The translations under genes were made by a program, and so were the position numbers. Below, in pieces: positions 42,977-51,586 of a stretch of 64,000 nucleotides of DNA. Location of the stretch: contig NZ_BSTM01000007.1 in assembly GCF_030269515.1 (NCBI RefSeq), forward strand, positions 186,001 through 250,000, written 5' to 3'. How positions within the stretch are numbered: position 1 is the first letter of the stretch; each line of letters starts with the position of its first letter. Origin of the DNA: Actinomadura sp. NBRC 104412. Lineage in GTDB: Bacteria; Actinomycetota; Actinomycetes; Streptosporangiales; Streptosporangiaceae. Below the pieces are notes generated by a model that had not been told where the DNA came from, ran no database searches, and saw only the letters and a list, made by a program, of their open reading frames with translations.

Positions 42977-45028
42977 TCACCGGCGTCCGCGCCGCACCCG
43001 CAGGTAGTCGCTGACCACGTACTGGCCGAGCCGTTCGGCGTCGGGCGCGAACACCCGGCCGCCGTTGCGCCGCGCGACCTCCTCCACGAACGACACCAGC
43101 CGCCGGTCCTCGGCCAGCATGAAGAAGTTCATGCTGGCGCCGCGCCTGGTCATCTTGTCGACCTCGGCCAGCGTCAGCACCAGCGTGTCGGGGGAGGGCG
43201 GGTAGTCGAACAGCGACCGCCCGTCGGGACGCAGGTGCGCGGTCGGCTCGCCGTCGGTGACCACCAGGACGATCGGCTCGAAGTCGGGGTGCCGGTCCAG
43301 ATGGCGGCCCGCGATCATCAGCGCGTGGTGCAGGTTGGTGCCCTGCACCATGTCCCAGTCCAGTCCGGCCATCTCGGTGGGGTGCAGGGTCCTGGCGTAG
43401 TTGGAGAACCCGATGATCTGGATGGCGTCCTGCGGGTACTTGCTGGTGACCAGCGCGTGCAGGGCCAGCGTGGTCTGCTTCGCCGCCGCCCAGGTGCCGC
43501 GCAGCACCATCGAGTACGACAGGTCCACCAGCAGGCACACCGCCGCGGCGCTGCGGCGCTCGGTCTCCTGCACCTCGAAGTCGTCCACGCTCAGCTTGAC
43601 CGCGCCGTTCCGCCTGGTGACCGCCCTGGGCGCGGGGGGCCCGCCGGACGCGGACGAGCCGCCCGGAGCGTCGAGGACGGGCGCGTCCAGCGCCGCCGCG
43701 GACGGCTCCATGGCGCTGCGGCGGATGGCGTTGCCGACGGTGCGGACCACGTCCAGGGGCTGCTCGTCGCCGAACCGCCACTCGCGGCTCGACCCCGTCA
43801 GCTCCCCGGCCTGCCCGGCGTCCCGCTGGTCGTGGTCGCCCTGCCGGCCCGCGGTGAGCTGGGAGAACACCCGGCGCAGCGCGGTGTCGCCGAGGCGCCG
43901 CACGGCCTTGGGCGTCAGCTCCAGCTTGCCGCGCTTGCGCTGCAGGTAGCCCTGGCGCTCCAGCTCGGTCTCGATCCGGCGCAGCGCCTCCAGGTCGTCC
44001 ACGGCACGGCGGCCCAGCGCGCGCCGCACCGCCTCCTCGTCGATGTCGTCGAGACGGGCGCCCGGGTAGTCCTGGGCCAGCGCCGCCTCCAGCTCGGCCA
44101 GGTCGGCCAGCTCGGCCAGCGCCGTCGTGGCGTCGCCCATGCCCAGCGCCTCGTCGCCGGTCATCCGTTCCGGCTGCCCCCAGCCCAGGTCGGGACGGCG
44201 GGCGCGCAGCGCGTCGTTCAGCCGGGACATCTCCATGGCCAGCCCCGCGTCCTGCATGACCTGGTCCATCAGGGCGGCCAGCTCCGCCCGCTGCTCGGGG
44301 CTCAGCGAGGCCAGCAGCCGGTCCATCGCGGCGGCGCGGCGGGCCAGCGAGTCGACCAGCTCCTCCAGGTTCCGCGGGTTGTCGGGGAACATGTCCCCGT
44401 ACCGCTCCATGAACCGGTCGAAGTCCTCCTGGGTGTGCTCGCCGCGGGCGTCCTTCTCCAGCATCTCGTTGAGCGCGGCCATCATGTCCTTGACGCGCTG
44501 CATGGCCTGCGGGTCCTGGCTTTCCAGAGCCTGCTTCATGCCCTGGAACTGCGCGTCCAGGATGTCCCTGCGGAGAAGGTCCTTCAGCCGTTCGAACGTG
44601 GCACGGGCCGCGTCCGACCTCCACTGGTAGTCCGACAGCCGCCGGATCGCCTGGGCGGTGTCGTCGGGGAGCGCGTCCAGCTCGGCCTCGCGCAGCCGCG
44701 CGTCGTCGCTGGGGTCGGGGAACAGCTCGGCCCGCTCCTGCCCGATCGCGGTGTCGAGCAGGGCGCGCGCCTCCTCCAGCGTCCCGTCGAGGCGGCCGCG
44801 TTCGCGCAGCCTGCGGCGTCGCTCCCGCACCTGCCGCAGCAGGTCGTCGAGACCGCGGCGCCCTTCGGCGCCCGGCAGGCCGCGCCGCAGCAGCTCCCGC
44901 AGCGCCTCCTCCGGACGGGTGCCCTCCAGGACGGAGTCGCCCATCGCGTCCAGCGCGTCCCGTACGTCGTACGGCGGGGCGAGCGGGTCGGGACCCTCCT
45001 CATACGCCCCGTACCGGTAACGGCTCAT
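42977..45028 (-). CDS. VWA-domain protein, partner of the AAA chelatase-like ATPase
   Basis: 683 residues. The first ~400 are helical and charged, with no known enzyme motif. A Ser/Gly/Pro linker leads to a von Willebrand factor A domain with a complete metal-ion-dependent adhesion site: D502-L-S-Y-S, Thr in GTNLHHAL, and Asp in VVTDGEPT. The ATG at 45028 has GGGGAG upstream; a TTG at 45040 is the alternative. Such VWA proteins work with MoxR/ChlI-type ATPases to insert metals or remodel protein complexes. The partner is the next gene upstream on the same strand. Confidence 0.85.
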   Translation of the reverse strand: MSRYRYGAYEEGPDPLAPPYDVRDALDAMGDSVLEGTRPEEALRELLRRGLPGAEGRRGLDDLLRQVRERRRRLRERGRLDGTLEEARALLDTAIGQERAELFPDPSDDARLREAELDALPDDTAQAIRRLSDYQWRSDAARATFERLKDLLRRDILDAQFQGMKQALESQDPQAMQRVKDMMAALNEMLEKDARGEHTQEDFDRFMERYGDMFPDNPRNLEELVDSLARRAAAMDRLLASLSPEQRAELAALMDQVMQDAGLAMEMSRLNDALRARRPDLGWGQPERMTGDEALGMGDATTALAELADLAELEAALAQDYPGARLDDIDEEAVRRALGRRAVDDLEALRRIETELERQGYLQRKRGKLELTPKAVRRLGDTALRRVFSQLTAGRQGDHDQRDAGQAGELTGSSREWRFGDEQPLDVVRTVGNAIRRSAMEPSAAALDAPVLDAPGGSSASGGPPAPRAVTRRNGAVKLSVDDFEVQETERRSAAAVCLLVDLSYSMVLRGTWAAAKQTTLALHALVTSKYPQDAIQIIGFSNYARTLHPTEMAGLDWDMVQGTNLHHALMIAGRHLDRHPDFEPIVLVVTDGEPTAHLRPDGRSLFDYPPSPDTLVLTLAEVDKMTRRGASMNFFMLAEDRRLVSFVEEVARRNGGRVFAPDAERLGQYVVSDYLRVRRGRR

Positions 45029-45140
45029 CGCACTCCCCAACTCCTCAGGACGCCTACGTCTGCGCTGCCCGCGCGGGGGGACGGCCCCCCGGAGAGGCGG
45101 CGCTCATGCCCTCGCTCTGTCCGGTCGTGCCGCCGGCACC

Positions 45141-46562
45141 TCACGTGCGGTAGGTGGCCGTACCGTCCGCTCCGCCCTCCCGGACGTCCTTGGACAACCT
45201 GCGGGTGAGGTAGAGGCCCTCCAGGGCGAACTCCAGCGCGGCGGCGGCCTGCTCGGGGGACTCGCCGCTCATGCCGAGCCGCTCCATGATCTTGGCGAGC
45301 CCGGGGACCTGGCCGATCCGGCGCAGCAGCTCGGCGGCCGGCACCAGCTCGCCCGACTCCACCTGCTCGCCGGAGTCGAACTTCGCCAGCAGCCCGGTCA
45401 GGTCGGCGGGGCCCAGCGTGCGCCGGTAGGTCTCGGCGATGGCGCGGCGCAGCAGGTGCTCCAGCACCTCCTGCTCGCGGCCCTCCTCGCTGACCTCGAA
45501 CTCCACCTTGCCCATCAGGGACGGCACCACCGCGGGCAGGTCGCAGACCCGGGCCACGGCGCGCTCCTCGCCCGTGAGCGCGGCCCGCCGCACGGCGCCC
45601 GCCGCCACGGTCTCGGCCCCGGCCAGCGCGAACCGCGCCGACACGCCGGACCTGGTGTCCACCGCCGTCGACTCGCGCACCAGCCGGGTGAACCTGGCGA
45701 TCACCTCGATCAGATGGTCGGGCACCTCGGCCGGCTGCCCGGCCAGGTCGGCGAACTCCGCCTCCTGGCGGATCAGCTCCAGCTCGGTGCCCAGCTCCAG
45801 CGGGTAGTGGGTGCGGATCTCGGCGCCGAACCTGTCCTTGAGCGGGGTGATGATCCGGCCCCGGTTGGTGTAGTCCTCGGGGTTGGCGCTGGCCACCAGC
45901 AGCAGGTCCAGCGGCAGCCGCAGCGCGTACCCGCGGACCTGGACGTCCCGCTCCTCCAGCACGTTCAGCAGCGCCACCTGGATCCGCTCGGCCAGGTCGG
46001 GCAGCTCGTTGATGGAGAAGACGCCCCGGTTGGTGCGCGGCACCAGGCCGAAGTGGACGGTCTCGGGGTCGCCCAGCGGCCGGCCCTCGGCCACCTTGAT
46101 CGGGTCCACGTCGCCGATCAGGTCGCCGACGCTGGTGTCGGGCGTGGCCAGCTTCTCCCCGTACCGGTCGTCGCGGTGCTTCCAGGCCACCGGCAGGGCC
46201 TCGCCCAGCTCGCCGGCCATCCTGCGGCACCGCACGCACACCGGCGCGTACGGGTGGTCGTTGATCTCGCATCCCTCGACGACCGGGGTCCACTCGTCCA
46301 GCAGCCCGACCAGGGTGCGGATCAGCCGGGTCTTGCCCTGGCCGCGCTCGCCGAGCAGGACCAGGTCGTGCCCGGCCAGCAGGGCGCGCTCCAGATGGGG
46401 CAGCACCGTGTCGTCGAACCCGACGATGCCGGGGAAGCGGGGCTCGCCCGATCTCAGGCGGTTCAGCAGGTTGTGCCGGATCTCGGCCTTGACCGAGCGG
46501 TGCACGTGGCCACTGGTGCGAAGCTCGCCCAGTGTTCTCTCGCGAGGTTCGGATGGACGCAC
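45141..46562 (-). CDS. Mg-chelatase-like AAA+ ATPase (MoxR/ChlI type)
   Basis: 473 residues. Walker A is LGERGQGKT (about 70-78). The Walker B region RGVFSINELPDLAERIQVALLNVL has Asn-Glu where chelatases have Asp-Glu. ERDVQVRGYALRLPLDLLLVASANPEDY is the sensor segment. Two cysteine pairs in CEINDHPYAPVCVRC may bind zinc. The GTG start at 46562 is tentative. With the VWA gene 112 bases downstream it forms the two-part ATPase/VWA module described for chelatases and MoxR systems. The target is unknown, and no tetrapyrrole gene is nearby. Confidence 0.87.
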   Translation of the reverse strand: MRPSEPRERTLGELRTSGHVHRSVKAEIRHNLLNRLRSGEPRFPGIVGFDDTVLPHLERALLAGHDLVLLGERGQGKTRLIRTLVGLLDEWTPVVEGCEINDHPYAPVCVRCRRMAGELGEALPVAWKHRDDRYGEKLATPDTSVGDLIGDVDPIKVAEGRPLGDPETVHFGLVPRTNRGVFSINELPDLAERIQVALLNVLEERDVQVRGYALRLPLDLLLVASANPEDYTNRGRIITPLKDRFGAEIRTHYPLELGTELELIRQEAEFADLAGQPAEVPDHLIEVIARFTRLVRESTAVDTRSGVSARFALAGAETVAAGAVRRAALTGEERAVARVCDLPAVVPSLMGKVEFEVSEEGREQEVLEHLLRRAIAETYRRTLGPADLTGLLAKFDSGEQVESGELVPAAELLRRIGQVPGLAKIMERLGMSGESPEQAAAALEFALEGLYLTRRLSKDVREGGADGTATYRT

Positions 46563-46729
46563 GCGATCGACACTACGTCGCCGATCCGCGATATCGCACC
46601 CTCACGGGCCCGATTCCCTTGCGGCTCGGGCGTCCCGGACTCGGCGGCCGCCCTGTTTGGGTGGCGTGCGCGTGAAGGGGGAAACTGGAAGTGTGAACGA
46701 CCCGCTGAACCGTGAGGGAGGCTCCGCCG

Positions 46730-47920
46730 ATGGCCCGATTCGGTGACGGCCTCGCCCTCGGCCCTGACCTGACCGCGGCGGCGCGGACCGCGGTGCGCAC
46801 GGCGCTGGAGCCGCTCAGCGCCCCACCGGACCTGGTCTGCGTCTTCGTCTCCGCCGACGATCCCGGCGCGCTGGAGGCGGCCGGGCTGGCCGCGATGGAG
46901 GCGGCCGGCGCCCGGACGGTGCTGGGCTGTAGCGCCAACGGGGTGATCGGGGGTTCCCGCGGCGTCGAGGAGGCCAGCGCGGTCAGCGCCTGGGCCGGGG
47001 TGCTGCCCGGCGCCCGGCTGGAGCCGTTCCGGCTGGAGACGCTCAAGGCCGAGGACCGGCTGATCGTCGTCGGCATGCCCGAGGGCCAGGACGACGACGT
47101 GGTGGGCGTGCTGCTGGCCGATCCCTACAGCTTCCCGGTGGACGCCTTCGTGGAGCGGTCCGGGGAGGCGCTGCCCGGGCTGCCGCTGGTCGGCGGCATG
47201 GCGGACGGGCCGAGCCGCGGCGCCACCCGCCTGTTCCTCAACGGGGACGTGTACGACACGGGCGCGGTCGGGGTGGTGCTCGGCGGCGCCGTGACCGCGG
47301 TCACGGTGGTCAGCCAGGGCGCCCGCCCGATCGGCCCGGACATGGTGGTGACCAAGGCCGACGAGAACATCCTGTACGAGCTGGCCGGCACGCCCGCGCT
47401 GGAGAAGCTGGAGCAGATCGTCCTCGGCCTGTCCGTGGAGGAGCAGGAGATGGCCGGCCAGGGACTGCTGATCGGCGTGGCCATGGACGAGTACGCCGAC
47501 GAGCACGAGCGCGGCGACTTCCTGGTCCGGGGCGTGGTGGGCGCCGACACCGACACCGGGGCGATCGCGATCGGCGACGTGGTCGACGTCGGCCGCACCG
47601 TCCGCTTCCAGGTCAGGGACGCGGGCGCCGCCGAGGCCGACCTCACCACGCTGCTGGAGCGCTTCGACCTGGCGCCGGTGGAGGGGGCCCTGCTGTTCTC
47701 CTGCAACGGGCGGGGCCGCGCCATGTTCCCCGACTCCGATCACGACGCCCGGGTGCTGGAACGCGCGTTCCGCCCGTCCGGGGTGGGCGGGTTCTTCGCC
47801 GCCGGTGAGATCGGCCCGGTGGCGGGGCGCAACCACGTGCACGGGTTCACCGCGTCCATCCTCGCCTTCGGCCCCGAACAGGAGATCACCTTCGTCCCGG
47901 ACCAGGACGGCGGGTCGTGA
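46730..47920 (+). CDS. FIST-domain small-ligand sensor protein
   Basis: 396 residues containing FIST-N (about 25-215; TVLGCSANGVIGGSRGVEEASAV is kept short here) and FIST-C (about 225-370; FLVRGVVGADTDTGAI, LLFSCNGRG). No transmembrane helix or output domain is fused, so it is a stand-alone cytoplasmic protein. The family is proposed to bind small molecules such as amino acids. GGGAGG nine bases upstream supports the ATG at 46730. Its stop overlaps the start of the ROK kinase gene (GTGA), implying a joint function. Confidence 0.85.
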   Translation: MARFGDGLALGPDLTAAARTAVRTALEPLSAPPDLVCVFVSADDPGALEAAGLAAMEAAGARTVLGCSANGVIGGSRGVEEASAVSAWAGVLPGARLEPFRLETLKAEDRLIVVGMPEGQDDDVVGVLLADPYSFPVDAFVERSGEALPGLPLVGGMADGPSRGATRLFLNGDVYDTGAVGVVLGGAVTAVTVVSQGARPIGPDMVVTKADENILYELAGTPALEKLEQIVLGLSVEEQEMAGQGLLIGVAMDEYADEHERGDFLVRGVVGADTDTGAIAIGDVVDVGRTVRFQVRDAGAAEADLTTLLERFDLAPVEGALLFSCNGRGRAMFPDSDHDARVLERAFRPSGVGGFFAAGEIGPVAGRNHVHGFTASILAFGPEQEITFVPDQDGGS

Positions 47921-48921
47921 GCGACCGCGGCTCCGAGGTGCCCGTGCTGGCGATCGACATCGGCGGGACCAAGATGGCCGCCGCCATGGTGGGCGCGGAC
48001 GGGCGCCTGACGGCCCACGAGCGCGTCGAGACGCCGAACCGGCCGATCGAACACCCGGACCCGGAGACACGGAGCCGGGACGCCGAGGCCATCTGGGCGG
48101 CCCTCGACGCGCTGGTCGGCAAGGTGCTCGCCGCGGCCGGAGCGGACGCGGAGCGGATCGCCGGCGTCGGTGTGGGCTGCGGAGGCCCGATGACCTGGCC
48201 CGCCGCCGAGGTGTCGCCGCTCAACATGCGCGCTTGGCGCGGCTTCCCGTTACGTGACCGTCTCCGGGCGCGTTTCCCCGGCCTTCCCGTGCGCGTTCAC
48301 AACGACGCCGTCTGCGTCGCGATCGCCGAGCACTGGCAGGGCGCCGGGAAGGGGTACGGCAACGTCCTGGGCATGGTGGTCTCGACCGGCGTGGGCGGCG
48401 GCCTGGTGCTGGGCGGACGCCTGATCGACGGCAAGAGCGGGAACGCCGGGCACGTCGGGCATATCGTCGTGGACCCCGACGGCCCGCCGTGCGGTTGCGG
48501 GGGCCGTGGCTGCCTGGAGGCGATCGCGCGCGGGCCGGGCCTGACGGCGTGGGCGCGTGAGCAGGGCTGGCGGCGGGACGACGAGCGCGACCCCACCGGC
48601 GTGGACCTGGCCGCCGACGCCCGCGCGGGCCACCCGGTGGCCATGGCCGCCATGCGCAGAGCGGGCCGGGCACTGGGCATCGCCCTCGCGTCCACCGCCA
48701 ATGTCCTCGACCTGGACGTGGTGGCGATCGGCGGGGGCCTGTCCCAGGCGGGCGACCTGCTGTTCGGCCCGCTGGAGGAGGCGTTCGCCGTTCACGCCCG
48801 CATGGACTTCGCGCGGCGGGTGCGCATCGTCCCGGCGACGCTGGGGCAGACCAGCGGGCTCATCGGCGCGGCGGCCCTGATCCAGCGGCCCGACCTGTAC
48901 TGGGGTGGGGACGACCGGTAG
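47917..48921 (+). CDS. ROK family sugar kinase (glucokinase-like)
   Basis: 334 residues. The ATP-binding LAIDIGGTKMAAAMV is at about 12-25. HNDAVCVAIAEHW carries the catalytic Asp, followed by GMVVSTGVGGGLVL. The zinc motif GHVGHIVVDPDGPPCGCGG-R-G-C has one His and three Cys. No DNA-binding domain is fused, so it is a kinase, not a ROK repressor. It probably phosphorylates glucose or a related hexose. Codon 112 is TTA. It overlaps the MFS gene by 17 bases, suggesting uptake and phosphorylation are coupled. Confidence 0.9.
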   Translation: MSDRGSEVPVLAIDIGGTKMAAAMVGADGRLTAHERVETPNRPIEHPDPETRSRDAEAIWAALDALVGKVLAAAGADAERIAGVGVGCGGPMTWPAAEVSPLNMRAWRGFPLRDRLRARFPGLPVRVHNDAVCVAIAEHWQGAGKGYGNVLGMVVSTGVGGGLVLGGRLIDGKSGNAGHVGHIVVDPDGPPCGCGGRGCLEAIARGPGLTAWAREQGWRRDDERDPTGVDLAADARAGHPVAMAAMRRAGRALGIALASTANVLDLDVVAIGGGLSQAGDLLFGPLEEAFAVHARMDFARRVRIVPATLGQTSGLIGAAALIQRPDLYWGGDDR

Positions 48922-50305
48922 CAGGGGCGGGCGGCCCCCCGGAGACGCCTTCGACCGCAGGCTGCTTGCCCCCATGCTGCTGGGTACGGTGCTGAACCCG
49001 ATCAATAGCTCGATTCTCGCCGTCTCGCTGGTGCCGATCGGGGCCGCCCTGGGGGCGCCGCCGTCCGAGACGGCGTGGCTGGTGGCCGCGCTCTACATGG
49101 CGACCGCGGTCGGGCAGCCGGTGACCGGACGCCTGATCGACCTGTTCGGGCCGCGCCGCCTCTACCTGGCGGGCATGGCCCTCACCGGGGTCGCGGGCCT
49201 GATCGGCATGCTGGCGCCGAACCTGGGCGTGCTGATCCTGGCGCGGGTGCTGCTCGGCTTCGGCACCTGCGCGGGCTACCCGTCCGCGATGTACCTGATC
49301 CGCAGCGAGGGGGAACGCACCGGACGCGACAGCCCCGCCGGCGTGCTGACCGCGCTGGCCGTCTCCAGCCAGGTCATGGCCGTGATCGGACCGAGCCTGG
49401 GCGGGTTGCTGATCGAGCTCGGCGGGTGGCGCACCACCCTGGCCGTCAACCTTCCGCTGGCCGTGGCCGGGGTGGTGCTGGGCATGCGGCGCCTGCCGAG
49501 GACGCCCCTGCCGCCGCGCGCCCCGGGGGAGCGGCGGATGTCCCGTCTCGACCTGCCGGGCGTGACGCTGTTCTCCGCGATGCTGATCTCGCTGCTGCTG
49601 TTCCTCATGAACCCCGCGTCCACGCGCTGGTACCTGCCGGTCCTCAGCGTGGCGGCGGCGGTGTGCTGGGTGGTACGCGCGCTACGGGCGCCGGAGCCCT
49701 TTCTCGACCTGCGCGTCTTAGCCGGGAACGTGCCGCTGCTGACCACGTACTGCCGCGCCTTACTCGCCTACGTCGTCGGCTATGCGGCCCTGTACGGCTA
49801 CACGCAATGGCTGGAGGAGGGGCGGGGCCTGTCGGCCGCGCATGCGGGCCTCCTGCAATTGCCGCTGTTCGCCACCGCGATCGTCGCCGCCACCTACTCG
49901 GGCCGCCGCTCGGAGATCCGCGGGAGGCTCGTCGTCGGCGCCGTGGTCCAGGTCGTCGCCTGCCTGCTGCTTCTGCTGCTGGATTCGCACAGCGCCATCT
50001 GGCTGCTGCTCGTGGTGGCGTTCGCCTTCGGCATCCCCCAGGGGCTGAACGGGCTCGCCCTGCAGAACGCGGTGTACTACCAGTCCGATCGCGAGCGCAC
50101 GGCCTCCTCGGCCGGGTTGCTGCGCACCTTCACCTACGTCGGCGCGATGATCACCTCCTGCCTCACCGGCCTGTTCTTCGCCGAGCGGGCCGACACCGGC
50201 GGCCTGCACGAGCTGGCCCTGTCCATGCTCGGGATGGCCGCGCTGTTCCTGCTGATCACCGTCCCCGATCGCGCGCTGTCCGGGCTCGGCGGGCGCGGCG
50301 CATAG
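48905..50305 (+). CDS. MFS transporter (DHA2-like drug:proton antiporter family)
   Basis: 466 residues with about 14 predicted helices. MLLGTVLNPINSSILAVSL at TM1 resembles motif D of the drug:proton antiporter family, and GRLIDLFGPRRLYLAG is motif A. An exporter is therefore more likely than a sugar importer despite the kinase next door. It contains two TTA codons (272 and 286), unusual in this DNA. It begins with a GTG inside the ROK gene. The substrate is unknown. Confidence 0.88.
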   Translation: MGTTGSRGGRPPGDAFDRRLLAPMLLGTVLNPINSSILAVSLVPIGAALGAPPSETAWLVAALYMATAVGQPVTGRLIDLFGPRRLYLAGMALTGVAGLIGMLAPNLGVLILARVLLGFGTCAGYPSAMYLIRSEGERTGRDSPAGVLTALAVSSQVMAVIGPSLGGLLIELGGWRTTLAVNLPLAVAGVVLGMRRLPRTPLPPRAPGERRMSRLDLPGVTLFSAMLISLLLFLMNPASTRWYLPVLSVAAAVCWVVRALRAPEPFLDLRVLAGNVPLLTTYCRALLAYVVGYAALYGYTQWLEEGRGLSAAHAGLLQLPLFATAIVAATYSGRRSEIRGRLVVGAVVQVVACLLLLLLDSHSAIWLLLVVAFAFGIPQGLNGLALQNAVYYQSDRERTASSAGLLRTFTYVGAMITSCLTGLFFAERADTGGLHELALSMLGMAALFLLITVPDRALSGLGGRGA

Positions 50306-50314
50306 GATCGCCGC

Positions 50315-51526
50315 ATGCCGCTCGTCAACGCCGACGACATCCGATCCGCCCGCGCGCTGCTGCGCGACGTGGTGGTCCCCACCCCTCTCATGCACTCCCG
50401 GGCGCTGTCCGAGGCCATCGGCGGCCCGGTCTACCTGAAGTGCGAGAACCTCCAGCGCACCGGATCGTTCAAGATCCGCGGGGCGTACGTGCGGATCGCG
50501 CGGCTCAGCGATGACGAACGAGCCCGCGGGGTCGTCGCGGCGAGCGCGGGCAACCACGCGCAGGGCGTGGCGCTGGCGGCGTCCATGCTCGGCTGCAAGG
50601 CCACCGTGTTCATGCCGGAGGGCGCCCCGCTGCCCAAGGTCGCCGCGACCAAGGCGTACGGCGCCGAGGTGGTCTTCACCGGCCCCACCGTGGACGACTG
50701 CCTGGACGCGGCCATGGAGCACGCCGCCAGGGAGGGGTCCGTCCTGATCCACCCGTTCGACCATCCGGACGTGGTGGCCGGGCAGGGGACGATCGGCCTG
50801 GAAATCCTGGAGCAGTGCCCCGACGTGCGGACGGTCGTCGGCGGCGTGGGCGGCGGCGGGCTGATCTCCGGGGTCGCGGCGGCGCTGAAGCAGGCCGCCG
50901 ACCACGACGTCAAGGTGGTGGGCGCGCAGGCGAAGAAGGCGGCGGCGTTCCCGCCGTCCCTGGCGGCGGGCAAGCCGGTCCGGGTGGACGTGCAGCCCAC
51001 GATGGCGGACGGCATCGCGGTCGGGCGGCCGGGCGAGCTGACCTACGAGCTGGTGACCGAGCTGGTCGACGCGGTGGTCACGGTGACCGAGGAGTCGATC
51101 TCGCAGGCGCTGCTGCTCTGCCTCGAACGCGCCAAGCAGGTGGTGGAGCCCGCCGGGGCGGCGGGCGTGGCGGCGCTGCTGGAGCACTCCTACGCGGTGC
51201 GGACCCCCGTGGTGGCGCTGCTGTCGGGCGGGAACATCGACCCCGTGCTGCTGGCCAAGGTGCTCAGGCACGGGCTGGCGGGCGCCGGCCGGTACCTGGT
51301 GGTGCGCTGCCGGCTGATCGACCGTCCCGGCGCGCTGGTGACGCTGCTGCGCGAGCTGGCCGAGCTGGGCGTGAACGTGCTGGACGTGATGCACGAGCGG
51401 GTCGCCGCGCGCCTCCACGTCGAGGAGGCGGAGGTGCTGATGCACCTGGAGACGCGCGGCCCCGAACACTGCGAGGAAGTGCTTGGCCGGCTCAGGGACA
51501 AGGGCTACGCGGTGCTCGCCGCGTGA
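50315..51526 (+). CDS. ilvA: Threonine ammonia-lyase with C-terminal ACT domain
   Basis: 403 residues. The PLP lysine is Lys53 in TGSFKIRGAY. SAGNHAQGVA, GVGGGGLISGVA (phosphate loop) and VEPAGAAGVAAL complete fold type II. A single ACT domain covers about 325-403 (VRCRLIDRPGALVTLLREL). This length and single ACT domain fit the short catabolic/anabolic hybrid type rather than the two-ACT-like biosynthetic IlvA. It converts threonine to 2-oxobutyrate and ammonia. TAGGAT just upstream (50303-50308) could be its -10. Confidence 0.93.
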   Translation: MPLVNADDIRSARALLRDVVVPTPLMHSRALSEAIGGPVYLKCENLQRTGSFKIRGAYVRIARLSDDERARGVVAASAGNHAQGVALAASMLGCKATVFMPEGAPLPKVAATKAYGAEVVFTGPTVDDCLDAAMEHAAREGSVLIHPFDHPDVVAGQGTIGLEILEQCPDVRTVVGGVGGGGLISGVAAALKQAADHDVKVVGAQAKKAAAFPPSLAAGKPVRVDVQPTMADGIAVGRPGELTYELVTELVDAVVTVTEESISQALLLCLERAKQVVEPAGAAGVAALLEHSYAVRTPVVALLSGGNIDPVLLAKVLRHGLAGAGRYLVVRCRLIDRPGALVTLLRELAELGVNVLDVMHERVAARLHVEEAEVLMHLETRGPEHCEEVLGRLRDKGYAVLAA

Positions 51527-51573
51527 GCGGACCGTGCTCCCCGCCCGGGGGCGGGTCGCCGGCCGCTCACGCG
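51520..51573. terminator. Bidirectional hairpin between ilvA and the first M1 gene
   Basis: Perfect 11-bp arms (CGCGTGAGCGG and its complement) enclose a GC-rich loop that contains a further inverted repeat. The left arm includes the ilvA stop codon, and the right arm is 14 bases past the end of the convergent peptidase gene. Confidence 0.7.
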
Positions 51574-51586
51574 TGCGAGCGCCACG

